Source: Spodoptera frugiperda
Lineage: Eukaryota; Arthropoda; Insecta; Lepidoptera; Noctuidae
Direction of reading: 5' to 3'
DNA: 64,000 nucleotides
Assembly: GCF_023101765.2 (NCBI RefSeq)
Contig: NC_064216.1
Location: 9,117,545-9,181,544 of the forward strand
Below, in pieces: positions 42,456 through 54,459 of this stretch. Every line of letters starts with the position of its first letter. Within the stretch, counting starts at the first letter, position 1. A program made the position numbers and the translations under genes. A model generated the notes under the pieces. The model saw nothing but the letters and a program-made list of their open reading frames with translations, was not told the DNA's origin and made no database searches.

Positions 42456-44681
42456 AGTAAGAACTATTCAAAAAATCTATCTTTATAAATCGGTATTATC
42501 GGTAAAAAATATTTCAACAACAAAGAAGAAAATTCTACCGTTTTACCTACATCTAAATACTCGTAACATTTACCTAAACGGTTTAAACTTCGAAGGAAAA
42601 AGCGGAGCGTTTAAAATTCGAATAAAAATTGCACATGGTTGGCAGCATTGTGCAGATGTAAAAATTTGTACAAATACCGGGCGAAGGAAACATGTTTTGT
42701 GCCAGTTATGTCGGCGACGCGCTACTACGGGACTTTTTAGTCTTTTTATTTTCTTTTTTTAAGCGTAACTAGGAAGATATTGCTTTATATTTTTTCTCAT
42801 AAAATTTATAAGCATAGCAGTGGTTCTTACAGTGATGCTTATAATGTGATGGTTGAGTAATTAAAGTAATTAACAAACAACCATAGCATTGTCGACAGCG
42901 TCTAAAGCCAGAAACTTCCCAAAAACTAGTCACAATTATATAATCAGAAAACAAAGTGTCATTACCTAAACAGACTCAAAAAATCTAAAATAACGTGAAA
43001 ATGCCTTTATAGACTTTCTCTTTAAAGTGACGCAAGTACGAGTAATTAACTGAAATAATTGAAGAAAAAAAGAAAAGTTAAAGACAAAGTAATTGTGTGA
43101 TGTGACAAAAAAGTTTAGATGCTCTATGGTTTAAAAATAGAAATAGACTATAGTCCATAGTAGGGGAACGGCAAAGCGGTGAAACGAAAAGTTTTTTATC
43201 GTTGGATTTAGTCAAATTTCTTGGTAATCAAGATTAGTTTTAGGTATTCCGTTATACGGTTTTTAGGCTTTAGTGTGGTCTAGAAATGTGAGACGTGTTT
43301 TAAGTTCCTGCATTCGGATGGCTTTGAGAATGCTTTAATCCAAGAAGTTTGTGCATGCACTTGTGCAGTTTCTGAAAGTTGGTAATGCGATGTTTTGTTC
43401 TCATTGAAGTAGATTTTACCACAAGAATCCTTTTAACTAACGTTTCTTTTTGTACAAAAAAATAAATACTATGTTTATTATTGTTAATATCCATTTTTAA
43501 GTATAAGTAATTAAAAATCTCAACAAAATTGAGCCGAATTAATCCTACACTCGCAACGTACGGGCCATTTTTAAATTGGTTACTTATAAGGAAAGAGGAT
43601 CACCTCCCCTTACCAAATAGATAAGTACGGTACAAACCAGCTTAATTACAGTATCAAGATCACCTTTGGTTATTAATTGAAGTCTTTTGCGATGTAAAAA
43701 CTTGGTGGTGGCCATTTTGTTAATATACGGTAAGCCTTGCTGGTGACTGCGATGTTTCCGTTGTTGAATAGGTATGAGTGTTATTTCTAAACAAGATATT
43801 CTGGAATTCTTAAATATACTACAGGACTATTTTCCGAATAAGTGACGATTTTAAATCCGTAAAGTATAGTAGCGCTATCTCTTTTTTGTGACAAGAACCA
43901 ACAATTGTGAACGAATTAATGGTGCCGTGTAAAAGTGTTTACCTCTGCTATTTTGACAAGAAGTTGTATGTACTTAAATATCGTGCTATCTCTGTCATTT
44001 TACAAAGAATTTGTAGTGACAGAACTATACTTGAGAGCGTCTTAAAATTGAGTAGCGTTTGTGTATTTAACTATTATTGTATTTATTTAGTTTTACCGAA
44101 GTTGGATTTTTTGAAAAGACAAACAAATAACCAGTTACATTATAACATTAGAAACGTATTATTTTATTTCTTTAGTTTTAACAGTTAACAGTTGCTGTAC
44201 AAGTAGCTTGATTTTTAGAAAAGACAAACAAACAACGAGTTACATTATAACATTAGAAATGGACAAGCAGTTGAAATCTATACATATAATACGTTTGTGA
44301 GACCACAGAGGCAGGTGTGTGGAATGGAGCGTGATTCCTGCAATCATGGCGGAAGCTGCAGGAAATTTGCGGTCAGCAGGAATAGAGGCCGATTGTACTT
44401 TCCTTACCTTGTTTAGGACACTATGATTCGGATTTATGTTGTTATTTGCTGATGTATTATGTAAGATGGATTAAATTATGTCACTCGCTGGTTAAGAGAG
44501 TTACATGCGCGGTTATTTGTGATGTAGTTTGATAATCTGTTCAGGAAAATATACATTTGTACCCTTAGTACGAGTTTGCTTTACGTTTAAAGTAATCTAA
44601 ATCATTCTGACGAGATCTGATTGGTTGGCTCGAATAAACCAACCAATCAAGCGCCGTAACTAGCTAAAAGTGGGTAAATTA
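42456..44681. other. Unassigned AT-rich DNA
   Basis: The 93-codon plus frame at 43907-44188 and the minus frames at 42769-42954 and 43300-43494 have no recognisable motif. AAAAGACAAACAAACAACGAG at 44218 repeats a phrase from 44115, a short local duplication that includes CAGTTACATTATAACATTAG. Confidence 0.35.
44618..44649. repeat. Perfect 11-bp inverted repeat
   Basis: TGATTGGTTGG (44618-44628) and CCAACCAATCA (44639-44649) are exact complements around a 10-base loop. Each arm holds ATTGG/CCAAT, the CCAAT-box core bound by NF-Y. It lies just upstream of a SINE-2 copy. Confidence 0.75.
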
Positions 44682-44823
44682 AGTGTAGGAAGTTCTAATC
44701 CCCAAAAGCCCGGCAACACATTTGTAATGCCTCTGGTGTTGCCGGTGTCCATTATTTGGCGGCGATTGCTTATCGTCAGGTGATCCGTCTGCTCGTTTAC
44801 AGGCTTATATCATAGAAAAAATA
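44682..44823 (+). repeat. SINE-2, 3' half
   Basis: CCCAAAAGCCCGGCAACACA, GTAATGCCTCTGGTGTTGCC, GGCGGCGATTGCTTATCGTC, AGGTGATCCGTCTGCTCGTT and GGCTTATATCATAGAAAA form the core and tail of SINE-2 up to its A-rich end. Confidence 0.8.
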
Positions 44824-45249
44824 CTGTAAGTAACTATTGAACAATATCAATTGAGGCTTTTCTATAGTATAACCAGTAATCGTCAACCATACGTATATTC
44901 TTATAATTGTAAAAGTTCTTTAATAAACAACAATCGAAATTATAACGCAGATTTAAATCTTTCAACTATTCCTCAATACAAGCAAATACTTAGTACTAAG
45001 TAACAAACATAGCTTGCCCACCACAAAAACCTGCCCCGCCACTAATAAACCATAAAAAATCATTGGAAGCGAAACAGAAGCAGTTCTAAGTAAAATTTCA
45101 AAGAAACAATAATATCAGCTGCGGTCTCATGTAGACATGGATTATACACAATACAGAGAGCTCAGGTCGTGTTGAGTCAATGACAGTTTGTACGGCGTTG
45201 GTCATTTTAATGTACATAGGTATATCAAAATGACCGAAATAATAGTACT

Positions 45250-45300
45250 ATTTCGGTAGTAGAATAGCACTACCGAAATTATATAGATTATTTCGGTAGT
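45250..45300. repeat. Hairpin of ATTTCGGTAGT units
   Basis: ATTTCGGTAGT (45250-45260), loop AGAATAGC, ACTACCGAAAT (45269-45279) is a perfect 11-bp hairpin. A third direct unit stands at 45290-45300 and a partial GACCGAAAT at 45232. It marks the left edge of the duplicated region. Confidence 0.85.
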
Positions 45301-45932
45301 ATTATTCTATACTTTGCAAAATATCATTGATGTTTTGGGATCTCTTTCTTTAGTCTAGCTTTTCAATATTTCAAAGAAGTACAAATGGTTGTCATTGCGT
45401 CACAGTGATCGTTGGTTTAAAGCAGAAACGTGCTCTCTTACTAAGTCATTTGGGTATTTAATTCTATTAAAAAAGAATCATTAATCGGAAGCTAAGTGTA
45501 AAAGTACGTTCATCAGTTCCTTAGCCATTTTTATGATTTAAACACCTACTATTCCTACTAAATATAACCTCTTCAAAATCTGCGTACACTCCATTTACTA
45601 TCTAATATACACCTGATACGTGTGAAACTTGCCCTTTGCTACCAATCACTAAGTATATTGACACCGCAAATATCGAAGACATGAGGATCGGATCGATTGA
45701 AGCCAATGAGCTATTTTTTTACCCTCAGATTTTTATAGAAATGTGGAAAAAGTTGTGGGTTTCATACATTCGAATTTATATGTATAGAACTATAGATAAT
45801 ACTTTCTTGTCAAATTTTGTTTGGCGAGTTGTTTCTTTTAAGTACTTGAGTGATTTATTTCTTATCTGGACAACCACTAATTGTTTTATTTGTAATAGTA
45901 AATAAGCAACATAAAATCTAATAAGGCCTATT
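45285..45932 (+). repeat. Diverged tandem duplication, unit 1
   Basis: It aligns with 46480-47186 in the same orientation, about 1.2 kb apart. Both show TTTGCAAAATAT, GATGTTTTGGGA, TTCTATTAAAAAAGAATCAT, CTTAGCCATTTTT, CACTCCATTTACTATCTA and, after the core, AAGTACTTGAGT.ATTTATT. The arms are clearly diverged with small indels. It ends where a SINE-2 copy begins. No convincing coding content. Confidence 0.8.
45635..45779. other. Near-identical 145-bp core, copy 1
   Basis: Over 145 bases this matches 46835-46979 with a single difference (C45662 against A46862), although the surrounding duplication is diverged. It can be read as a plus frame (SIEANELFFYPQIFIEMWKK within it), but identity holds at every base, not only at codon positions. 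A plus-strand splice-acceptor-like tract (CTATTTTTTTACCCTCAG) ends at 45727. A weak B-box-like GGATCGATTGA (45690-45700) lies just before a run of seven T, which would suit a Pol III terminator. I cannot name it; exon, small RNA gene, regulatory element or gene-conversion tract are all open. Confidence 0.6.
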
Positions 45933-46030
45933 TAAGGCCGGCAACGCACCTGTGAGTCCTTTGGTGTTGCGATTGTCCATGAATAGCGCTGATCACTTAC
46001 CATCAGGTGACGGACTGCTAATTCGTATAA
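45933..46030 (+). repeat. SINE-2, 3' part
   Basis: GGCCGGCAACGCACCTGTGA, GTCCTTTGGTGTTGCGATTG, GCGCTGATCACTTACCATCA and GGTGACGGACTGCTAATTCG form the core and tail of SINE-2 with an A-rich end. It inserted at the right edge of duplication unit 1. Confidence 0.75.
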
Positions 46031-46479
46031 CATAAATAATCAAGAATTAGGTTCAGTAAGACGTCTTGGACCGGACATAATAATGTATTGATTAAAATAA
46101 TAGTCCGGTCAAATTGACATTTGGTGCTACATAAATTCGCAACAAGCTGAATTTCGGTACAATTATTCAAAACACGATTATAAACAATAGCTGAAAGTTC
46201 CCCATCATTCCCGTGTGTAAAAAAATTATTCAAAGTTAAATGTCAAAAAAATAGTTTTTCCGATTTTCAGCAAAACGGTAAGTTTTACCAGGAAATACCT
46301 CAGACTAAAAGTAGATCATTAAATTATCTATAAAAATATATCAATACTTTTTTTTCACGAGACACCGTTTCGGAGATATCGCAGTGTAAAAAGTTGTAAC
46401 AGTTGCAGTTTGTCATAAAATGCACACGTTTCCACGCCACCTATGAGGTATGTTTTTCGCGCGTATCTTGTATTGTATG
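46031..46479. other. Spacer between the duplicated units
   Basis: GGTAAGTTTTACCAGGAAAT, CTCAGACTAAAAGTAGATCA and GAGACACCGTTTCGGAGATA look like phrases from an interspersed repeat I cannot name. The 71-codon minus frame at 46018-46233 has no motif. Confidence 0.3.
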
Positions 46480-47186
46480 TTATTTTGGTAGTAGTATTTT
46501 TTATTTTGCAAAATATGGATGTTTTGGGAAGTTTTTTTTAGTCTAACTTTGCAATATTTTAAGGAAGTATAAATTTTTTTTTTGCGATTCAATACATTTT
46601 GAGTTAAAAGCTGAAACGTGTTCTTTTACTAAGTTATTTAGGTACTTCATTCTATTAAAAAAGAATCATGAAGCTAAAGATAAGTGTCAAAGTATTTTTT
46701 TTATCAGATCCTTAGCCATTTTTTTAAATTCAACATCTATTACTATCTCAATAGGGATGATTATTAAAGATTTGTGTACACTCCATTTACTATCTACTCC
46801 ATGTTACACTTGAGTACGTGTGAAACTCTGCCACTTTGCTACCAATCACTAAGTATATTGAAACCGCAAATATCGAAGACATGAGGATCGGATCGATTGA
46901 AGCCAATGAGCTATTTTTTTACCCTCAGATTTTTATAGAAATGTGGAAAAAGTTGTGGGTTTCATACATTCGAATTTATGTGTATAGAGGTACAGATAGG
47001 TATTTTCTTGTCAAGTTTGGTTGGCGGTAGCTTCTTTTAAGGAGTTTTGAATGATAAAATGTGGATAGAAATTTGACTATTGTCCGATTTAAGTACTTGA
47101 GTCATTTATTTATTATTTGGGCAACCAGTAATTGTTGCATTTATGATATGAAAGAAAATATTAGCACCATAAAGTCAAATAAGGTC
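46480..47186 (+). repeat. Diverged tandem duplication, unit 2
   Basis: Partner of 45285-45932. It has its own insertions, for example about 60 bases after GGCGG near 47025 that are absent from unit 1. It lacks the SINE-2 copy found at the end of unit 1, so that SINE arrived after the duplication or was lost here. Confidence 0.8.
46835..46979. other. Near-identical 145-bp core, copy 2
   Basis: Copy of 45635-45779, offset by exactly 1,200 bases, with one substitution (A46862) and no indel. The acceptor-like tract, the B-box-like block and the T7 run are all preserved. See copy 1 for readings. Confidence 0.6.
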
Positions 47187-47194
47187 GAATTGAA

Positions 47195-47262
47195 ATTCAT
47201 TGGAGGTTCAGTAGTGGACATCTTGTACCTATAATATGATGAAGTACTGATTATGATAATAA
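47195..47262 (+). repeat. LINE 3'-end remnant
   Basis: TCATTGGAGGTTCAGTAGTG, GACATCTTGTACCTATAATA and TGATGAAGTACTGATTATGA resemble a LINE 3' terminus of the 'TTCAGCAGTGGACGT ... GATGAT' type. Short and diverged. Confidence 0.4.
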
Positions 47263-49673
47263 AAATAAATAAAATTAGAGGTAAAATCAACTGAAAAAAT
47301 AAAAACACACATAGCATTTACTTCCAACCAATCAAAATCTAAATAATAGCACCTGTTATTAAATATTAATTCTAGCCAAAGCACCAATTTATTCTCTACA
47401 ATAAATATTACAGATCTTTTAAAGATTAAAACAAAAAAATAGAGTTGTAAAGTACAATCGCGGACAAAGTAAACACGAAACGTTTCATAGATGGCGTTTT
47501 GTCAACTGTTAGTGAACGAAACGCGTGAAGTTATCAACGCGATTAATCTTTAATTTCAGGACGTGTGAACACGACGGCCACTGTTCGCTCTAACCTATTA
47601 ACTTAGTCTGAAAACGACTGGAAAATATGTTCATATTGTGAGATTTTGTTATAATTTTTGATACTGCATAGTTTTTTTGATGGCACACTTTAAAAAGGTG
47701 TAGATATATTATAAGCCACAAAAATGTGGACAATTGGTAACCTGTTTCTAATATGAGACTACATATTGGAACATAGAGAAGAGCGTGGATTGTCATGTCC
47801 CACTTCCCGTGAAGTGTCACGCATTAGTTCTGACATCCAGTTATGACAATGCCTCTTTGTATTTGCATCATGGTACTTAGCCTGTAAAATAATAATAGGC
47901 CAAATTAAAGTTAGTATTAATGTTGCATTGTGGACATCACCTAAAAATGTGTAAGTAGTGTGCTACACTACCAAACTCTTCGGTAAACATGTAGGCAATA
48001 ATGTCCTCATTTTCTTATACCAAACTAAACCAACGTATCCCAATAGGTACACCCTAAAAAATCGGTGTGCGTGTCGAACCAAAGACTTAACTAAGAGATG
48101 GTATCGTATGGTTTCGTTATTAATTACAACCAAATAACGCTAGTGGAAGGGTTTTCGTATTAACTAGTATAATTTATCGTTCACACGCATACGATACGAG
48201 TTGATACGTATTTTGGTAATGCTCGGCTGCGGTTTATGGTGTAGAGCACGCGAGGTTTTGTATCCACTAGGTTTCTTCAAGATGGTGGTTGGAGATAGCT
48301 TGGAAGTCTTGGGGCATCGCTTTTTTGTGGGTTGGTTCGTATTTGTGAATGTTGTTGATGATGTATTTTTTTTCTAATGTATGGAAGTTAACCTAGTAGA
48401 AACAGTCGTTCTTAATAATCTGGGTATAAGTTGGGAGATGCGTTGTCTGCTAGAAATGAAAATTGGTAATAAGTTATTTAAAAAAAAAACGTTTTTCTCT
48501 ACTAACCAAACTTATCGTTGTTAAACCATTAACGTAGTGTGCCAGTTACACAAAACAAAATAAGAAAAAAATCTTTGTAAAAAGTTTAATTTCCAAAACA
48601 CTCCTAATCAAATTATGAAGTCGAGAGATGTTGGCAAAGAAAAACAAAGCTAACATCGGAGCAACAATGAATAAACAAGATATAATCCGATCAAATTAAA
48701 TACAAATACTCTTATTACGTAGTTATTAGAATTCAATTTGATTCTGTAACCGGCCGGTTAATGATACGCTAAAATTCACTAATTGCCCCAAAAGGTTGAG
48801 ACTTGATTTAAGATTTTAATAACTTTCTGGTTATTTAATTTAGTTTTCAAGGATTTTAGGAGCACTTTCGAGCGCCTAAGTAGCGTAGACTAAAATGTAA
48901 TATAGATTTAGACTTATCTTTTTAATAGTAGATAGGTAGAAAATATTTGCGTAAGAATTATTTGGTACATTACGTAGGTAAATGTAACACTTTTTGAGTC
49001 TTAAAGGGGCAGGCAGAGGCGCACATTTTCGATGTAGCTGCTTGCTTTTCACTAGTGGGGCGTGTTACGAGTTTTAAAACATGATTACTAATTACTATTA
49101 AGTTAAAATAAAGAACAGATCATGCATTTTTCTTTCTTTCTTTCTAATTCTATAGTTAACAAAAAACACCTAGAGATAGTTAATACTATTTTTCTTTATT
49201 TCAAAGAACATGTATCAGTCACTCATTCCCTAAAATAATATAATATCTATAGGAGCATAAATAGCAAAACTAAAAGTTGAAATTATCAATATTTCGGAAC
49301 GTGACCGAAAGTGTCACTGGCAACTGGCAATCGATTCTGAACTGTGAAAATTGACGTCGAAATATTTTCGAACTAAATGTCGATACAGTGATTTGAATTC
49401 TAATTTCTTTGCAGTAGGATTGATTTTGCATTGAATGGTTATTGAGATGTAAATTTTTGATTCACCTTGAATTTGTGTGAGAAGTGTTTGTTACCTCAGA
49501 TATAGCACTTCTGCGATATAACCCTTACTAAAAAGTATATTATTGAAAAAATATTACCCTTTGAAGACACAGACCTAAGACAGTCATGAATCTTGACATA
49601 TTTATTCTGCTCAATGCTGAAATTAATCCAAGTATACCTAATTCATTAAAATTAAAAACAAATCTCATTAATA
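47263..49673. other. Unassigned AT-rich DNA
   Basis: No gene or clear repeat was recognised. A TTTC microsatellite lies near 49130-49144. Confidence 0.35.
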
Positions 49674-49790
49674 CTGCAACTGCACCTGTGACTGCTCTGG
49701 TGTTGCCGTTGCTGTCCATGGGCGGCGCTGATCACTTACCATCAGGTGACGCGTCTGCTCGTTTGCCACCTATTTCATAAAAAAAGTCAT
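49674..49790 (+). repeat. SINE-2, 3' part
   Basis: CTGCAACTGCACCTGTGACT, GCTCTGGTGTTGCCGTTGCT, GTCCATGGGCGGCGCTGATC, ACTTACCATCAGGTGACGCG, TCTGCTCGTTTGCC and an A-rich end form a well-kept tail. The 64-codon frame over it is a repeat translation. Confidence 0.8.
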
Positions 49791-50756
49791 GTTCACAAAC
49801 CAGGCACCATAATATAATCAATGACCAAAACAACAGCAATAAAGTATCGACAGCACCACGGCACACGTGCGTTCAAAACTAAAATATATGCCGAATACTA
49901 GAGTTAGTATGTAAATCAGTTGTCCTAACTCCTAGGTCTCAGATCAGACACGTGTCACACTTCAAACTGGCCTCTAGTGATAAAATATCGTTATTTTAGT
50001 GAAAGTAGCACCAATAAATCATGTTTTGTGCCATAATTCACTGGAAATCTTGTCATTTTGATATGTTCGGTGATTTGACTTGCATTTGAAAGAGTCCGGC
50101 TTGTGTATGTGTGTTTGTTTTGTTTATGATGTGTTTTATTATAGTTGTATGTGCTTAGTCATCCGGTTTACTGTCATTTCCAACCCGCTAGCTAAGGATG
50201 GAGATCATGGCAAATCCCTCTCTTCTAGAGGAAGCTCTTCTTCTTATTTGAAGTTCTTTCTATATTAGTTTTATGCTCATCTAGATCACCTGTCAACAAT
50301 AATAAAATATTTCTATAAAAACTATTTACACGCGACCGTAAAAATAAAATGGCGCCACGAATCGCAAAAAATATTTGCTTACAAAAAAAAAGAAATTGTC
50401 AACGTTCCAACTTCATGCGATCTAAGCCAGTCTAGCTGCACAAAATAAATCATAATGTCAAAATGTTTATTTAAAAAAAAGTATTAAAAACCGCACAGAC
50501 AGACAGACGGACAAACTAATTTATCAATGTCTTGTAACGTCTGAGCGTGAGACGTGTTTATTTAACTTTAGCCAGAGGTGAACCTGAACCTTTGTATGTT
50601 AAAGACGGGTAGCGAGGTATAGGTATAGAATATATTGGACTGTGATTGGAAATACATCTTTGACATTAATTCGAATATCTTACTTATTTGTGGTTACCAG
50701 AGTCGCGTCAGTCCATCCCGTCTTTCACTTATTATCAGGTTATCTATTACTCATTA
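49791..50756. other. Unassigned AT-rich DNA
   Basis: No gene or clear repeat is visible; frames at 50080-50268 and 50635-50838 are featureless or run into the FB arm. Confidence 0.35.
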
Positions 50757-50920
50757 TTTTTTGAGGGGTGAAAATCATCTAATGACTTTCTCCCGCCATG
50801 GGCAAGGCGAGAGTGAGTGTCAGACTCTTACTGACTAAAAACCACCCCGTTCCTACTACTGCTTTTTAAGCCAGAGCCCCGGTAACCGCTAGGCAGTCCA
50901 CAGCTCCGGTCATCTATCCC
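50757..50920 (+). repeat. FB repeat, single arm
   Basis: AGGGGTGAAAATCATCTAAT, GACTTTCTCCCGCCATGGGC, GTGTCAGACTCTTACTGACT, ACCACCCCGTTCCTACTACT, AAGCCAGAGCCCCGGTAACC and TAGGCAGTCCACAGCTCCGG make one complete arm. The centre and second arm are absent. Confidence 0.85.
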
Positions 50921-51311
50921 CTAAAACTGAAATAGCTTAAAAATATACTATTTAACCATCCAACCATCACTGATTAAGATGCACTAGTATTTTATGCAGT
51001 AGTTCCTATGAACTAGATTGTGTTAGCCTTTAGCAGTCAATAGCGTCATAATTCCACTAGCAGTGTGTACGCTCGGTGGCTAGAATAGAAAAACTGTGGT
51101 GGTCCGATCGCAAAATTCACTTAAAGGCATCGAACGCCTTCTGAATAATTTAACCAATAACAATCCTTCGGCTAATTTTAGCGGCGAATGAAAAAAGTGT
51201 GATGCTGGTTCAGTGTTAAATTGGTGGGTTCTGTGTATTATATCTGAATAGGTATATTTTAATTAGGTATTGACACTTTTACGGAAGAAATGGTTCTGGT
51301 CGATGACTGTA

Positions 51312-51475
51312 CTCTTTTTTTTTTAAGGGCCTTGCTATCTTGGGCCGCAATTGCCCTTCAAAAAAAAAGGAAGGGAGTGTCAGACTCTTACTGACAAAAA
51401 ACCACCCCGTTCCTACTCCTGCTTTTCGAGTTAGAGCTCCAGTAAACCCGCTAGGTAGTCCGCAGCTTCCGATTG
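51312..51475 (+). repeat. FB repeat, arm with replaced left end
   Basis: AGTGTCAGACTCTTACTGAC, AACCACCCCGTTCCTACTCC, CTTTTCGAGTTAGAGCTCCA and GCTAGGTAGTCCGCAGCTTC are typical. The usual ATCCAATGACTTCTCCCGCC box is replaced by CTTGCTATCTTGGGCCGCAA. Confidence 0.75.
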
Positions 51476-52904
51476 ACTGTACACTACATCTTGTATGTCT
51501 AATTAAAAAGGCGAGTAGGGATCAAATTAAATACGCAGTCCTGGATACTAATTATGTTGATTTCTTGTTCTGCATTAACAATATTTGTATTATCTATGTA
51601 TCATCATATTTCAGGAAAACCTAACCCTTTCTGTACAGCCCGAAAAACATGGGTACTATTTGTATGATCTAATTTTGTTTGAATTTTAGACTACCACTTA
51701 AATGTAGCTTTTAATTATATTTATCGTCAAACACTGAGAGTTTCTAAATCATAGTCAAAAGTAAACATTACTCTTTTAGTTAAATAATAATAAATATCAG
51801 ACACCTACATTTAAATAACGGTATTTTAAAAACAGATTTGTCAACTGTCTTGAGGAACTCTGAAACTGTCCACCGTCAAGGCGGTGCGGGCGTTCAGTAA
51901 AGCAATTTGCGTGGCAAAGTGACGGGGCCTGCGTGCGGTAACCGACAGAGATGTACCTACAGTACTCTTCTATACATTAACTGAATGAGTGTTTATTAAG
52001 AAAAAGGTATTGTATAATGTAAAGCCTTTTTTAGTTATGGAAGTGGTATTTTCGTCAGGTAGGAAAAATCGCATCATGTTTTTATGTGAAACTAATATTA
52101 AAAGATTTTGTTGTCAAACGCCTTAGCTTGTTTCGGCATTTCTTCTCAGAGCAGTCCGATAGGAAATGCCGGCCTCATCTAGTTATTTAAGAGATTGACT
52201 TACATTGTAACCTATTTGCAAAATAAATATCATTTATCATTATTTATCATTTATCAGACAAAGATGTTGTTCTAATAACCGTTAGTTTTGGCGTGCGCAG
52301 TAGTAGTTGTCGTTGATGGCTTAATAAATTCGTATAAAAGTGTCATTTGAATTAAAATTCAGGGAAAGTAAGAGGTAGCTTAAGAAGATTTTGCCCCATA
52401 ATTTAAGAATTTCACTCCCGATTTCATCTACATCTTTACATGTTTAAGAGAAAACACCTATATAAGAAGTTTTCTACCGATTATAAACTGATGGAAATTC
52501 AGTCACGTATAACCGATAAAAGAAACCTTTTAAGATAATTGCTGTGTCCGTTATCTACATATCAGTGCAAGCACTAATTAAGAAGTGTCGTGCCATGATG
52601 TAGGGGACAGCTTAATGCCGGCCATGTGCCTTTAATTTACTACGTCCGTTTAGAATCGAAAGTGTCATTGGCTAGAAACTAGTTATAGCAAAATATTGAG
52701 TGCTTTTTGGAGACCTAAGTAAGCGTGATTGTTTTGAATTTACCAGAGTTTGCTACGTATACGTATACTATGTCACTTATTACCAGGATCACTTCATTTG
52801 TACGTAACTACGTATAGGATTTGTCTCAATATTATGAGATGGTTCACCATAAGGTATTCTTAAAACTTAATTCGGATTGAAAATGAAAAGGCATCTATAT
52901 AAGT
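51476..52904. other. Unassigned DNA
   Basis: No gene was recognised. 51860-51950 (GGCGGTGCGGGCGTTCAGTA and following) is a short GC islet without repeats. Confidence 0.35.
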
Positions 52905-53035
52905 AAATTCAACGTCAACAGACGTTATGGCAGCCCCAGAAGAAGATGGCAGGACGAACTTGAAACCAATGATAAGAATTGGCCGCAGAAAGCTCTGCAC
53001 AGAGAGGAATGGATGGAGGGTAGGGAAGCATTTTT
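52905..53035 (+). pseudogene. LINE ORF2 C-terminal scrap, RTE/BovB-like
   Basis: In the frame of 52920 the sequence reads RRYGSPRRRWQDELE ... KNWPQKALHREEWMEGREAF. This is the usual C-terminal signature of RTE/BovB-type insect LINE proteins: an arginine-rich RRW.D box, a W, then A..R..W...EAF. Only about 35 codons survive and no start or upstream domain is present. The 61-codon frame at 52927 is read in the wrong phase. Confidence 0.6.
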
Positions 53036-53749
53036 ATTTGTCACATTTTTATTTATTAAAAATGTGTATGGTAGTGTTTAAACAAAACACTAAAACAAAC
53101 ACATCCACATAAACATAACACATGCAACCGACCATATCTACAACACACGAGTAATCGACCAGTTTACAAACTGTACTTAATTATCAACTTGTGGATTACG
53201 CGCAAATGATTTCATACGCCATAAGTGACGCGGGCGCAGTAATCCTTGCTTATCTGATCATAGAGCAGTTATTTACCATACGTCAGTAGTACGGACGATT
53301 ACCGTCAAGCGGTAGCGGGATGTATAGGGATGTGGAATTGATTTATTTAAAAAATATAGTCCGTGGGAGCGATTCTGTGGAAAGGATTTTGGAATTGTAT
53401 AGAGGGGGCAGGTTGAAATGGAAACAGTGATGAATTATTTTAGGTATTTTTTTTATGTTAGGTTTTAGTGTTAATGTTTTATACGTTTAGATTTTGTTTC
53501 TTTGAAGGTTACCTTTCATTTTTGTATAAGTCACGACTGCGCTGAAATCTCATTCATGAAAAATAGGTCTAAAAATTAGAACTCGTAAAGTAAGAAAATA
53601 AAATTGTCTGTTACAAAACTAATTATGACAAAACTATATATCAATTTCAGGAATTAGGTAAGTAATAATACAGTACATTGTTTAAAAGTCGCTCGCAAAA
53701 TCAATGCAATATCTAATATATTCTTAAGTATATTAAAAAAAAAAGTAGC
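53036..53749. other. Unassigned AT-rich DNA
   Basis: The immediate flank may be the LINE 3' tail, but no terminal repeat is clear. Otherwise nothing was recognised. Confidence 0.35.
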
Positions 53750-53965
53750 CAACCTCCACAGATCTCTAAGTCTACAAGAGTCTCCGTCGCGACATGTCAG
53801 TTGAATAGACGCCCGTATTCCAACTATTTACATATTTAATGACGTAAAACGTCCGTCGCCGAGCAGTCCCTTAATGAGATACACTATCAAGTTGTTAGCG
53901 AAAGCACTGTGCTACCCACTGTGTACTTTAGTGCACGATAATGATGCCACGTAAGGGTTATTATG
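53750..53965. promoter_or_regulatory. Repeat-poor block of moderate GC
   Basis: Sequence from CAACCTCCACAGATCTCTAA to GATGCCACGTAAGGG has less AT bias than its flanks and no recognised repeat or frame. It is a candidate conserved non-coding element on composition alone. Confidence 0.25.
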
Positions 53966-54459
53966 TTCTGATATTCTGAATTTAATTATGATATCAACGA
54001 TACTTTGGAGAGGTGATTAAAAATATTTGGTTTTTTTATTGGGTTGTTTGTGGTGGCGCCAATAGGAGTGTAGTGAAAGTGAGGATGAAGTAATTTGGTG
54101 GCTAAATTAAATAAATGGAGGAAAGAAAGATAAATTAAAATGTGTAGTAAGTAGAGGTGTTTATTGTTCCAAATTACATAGATTAATGCCGTTGGTACTT
54201 TCAAAGAGCCAAAAAAACCACTAATAGGCGTGCAATGAAATGTTCATAAGTCCTGCCATAAATGTAGTGTATTATCACTTTCATTTTATAATTCCTTGAC
54301 CAATATACAATAATACTCCACATAGCAACATTAATTACTCCCATATACAAACAAACAAAACATTATTTGACAGTCATATAGACATAAATTCACCTAACAA
54401 TCCAATCCTCATTTTGCAAAATAAAATTTATTATACCGGCCATTCACTATTGAAAATAC
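53966..54459. other. Unassigned AT-rich DNA
   Basis: The 72-codon minus frame at 53986-54204 is not recognisable. No repeat was seen. Confidence 0.4.

Noticed and set aside
43907..44188. 93-codon plus frame
   Set aside because: Composition follows AT-richness. The 3' part overlaps a local duplicated AAAAGACAAACAAA phrase, and no domain is visible.
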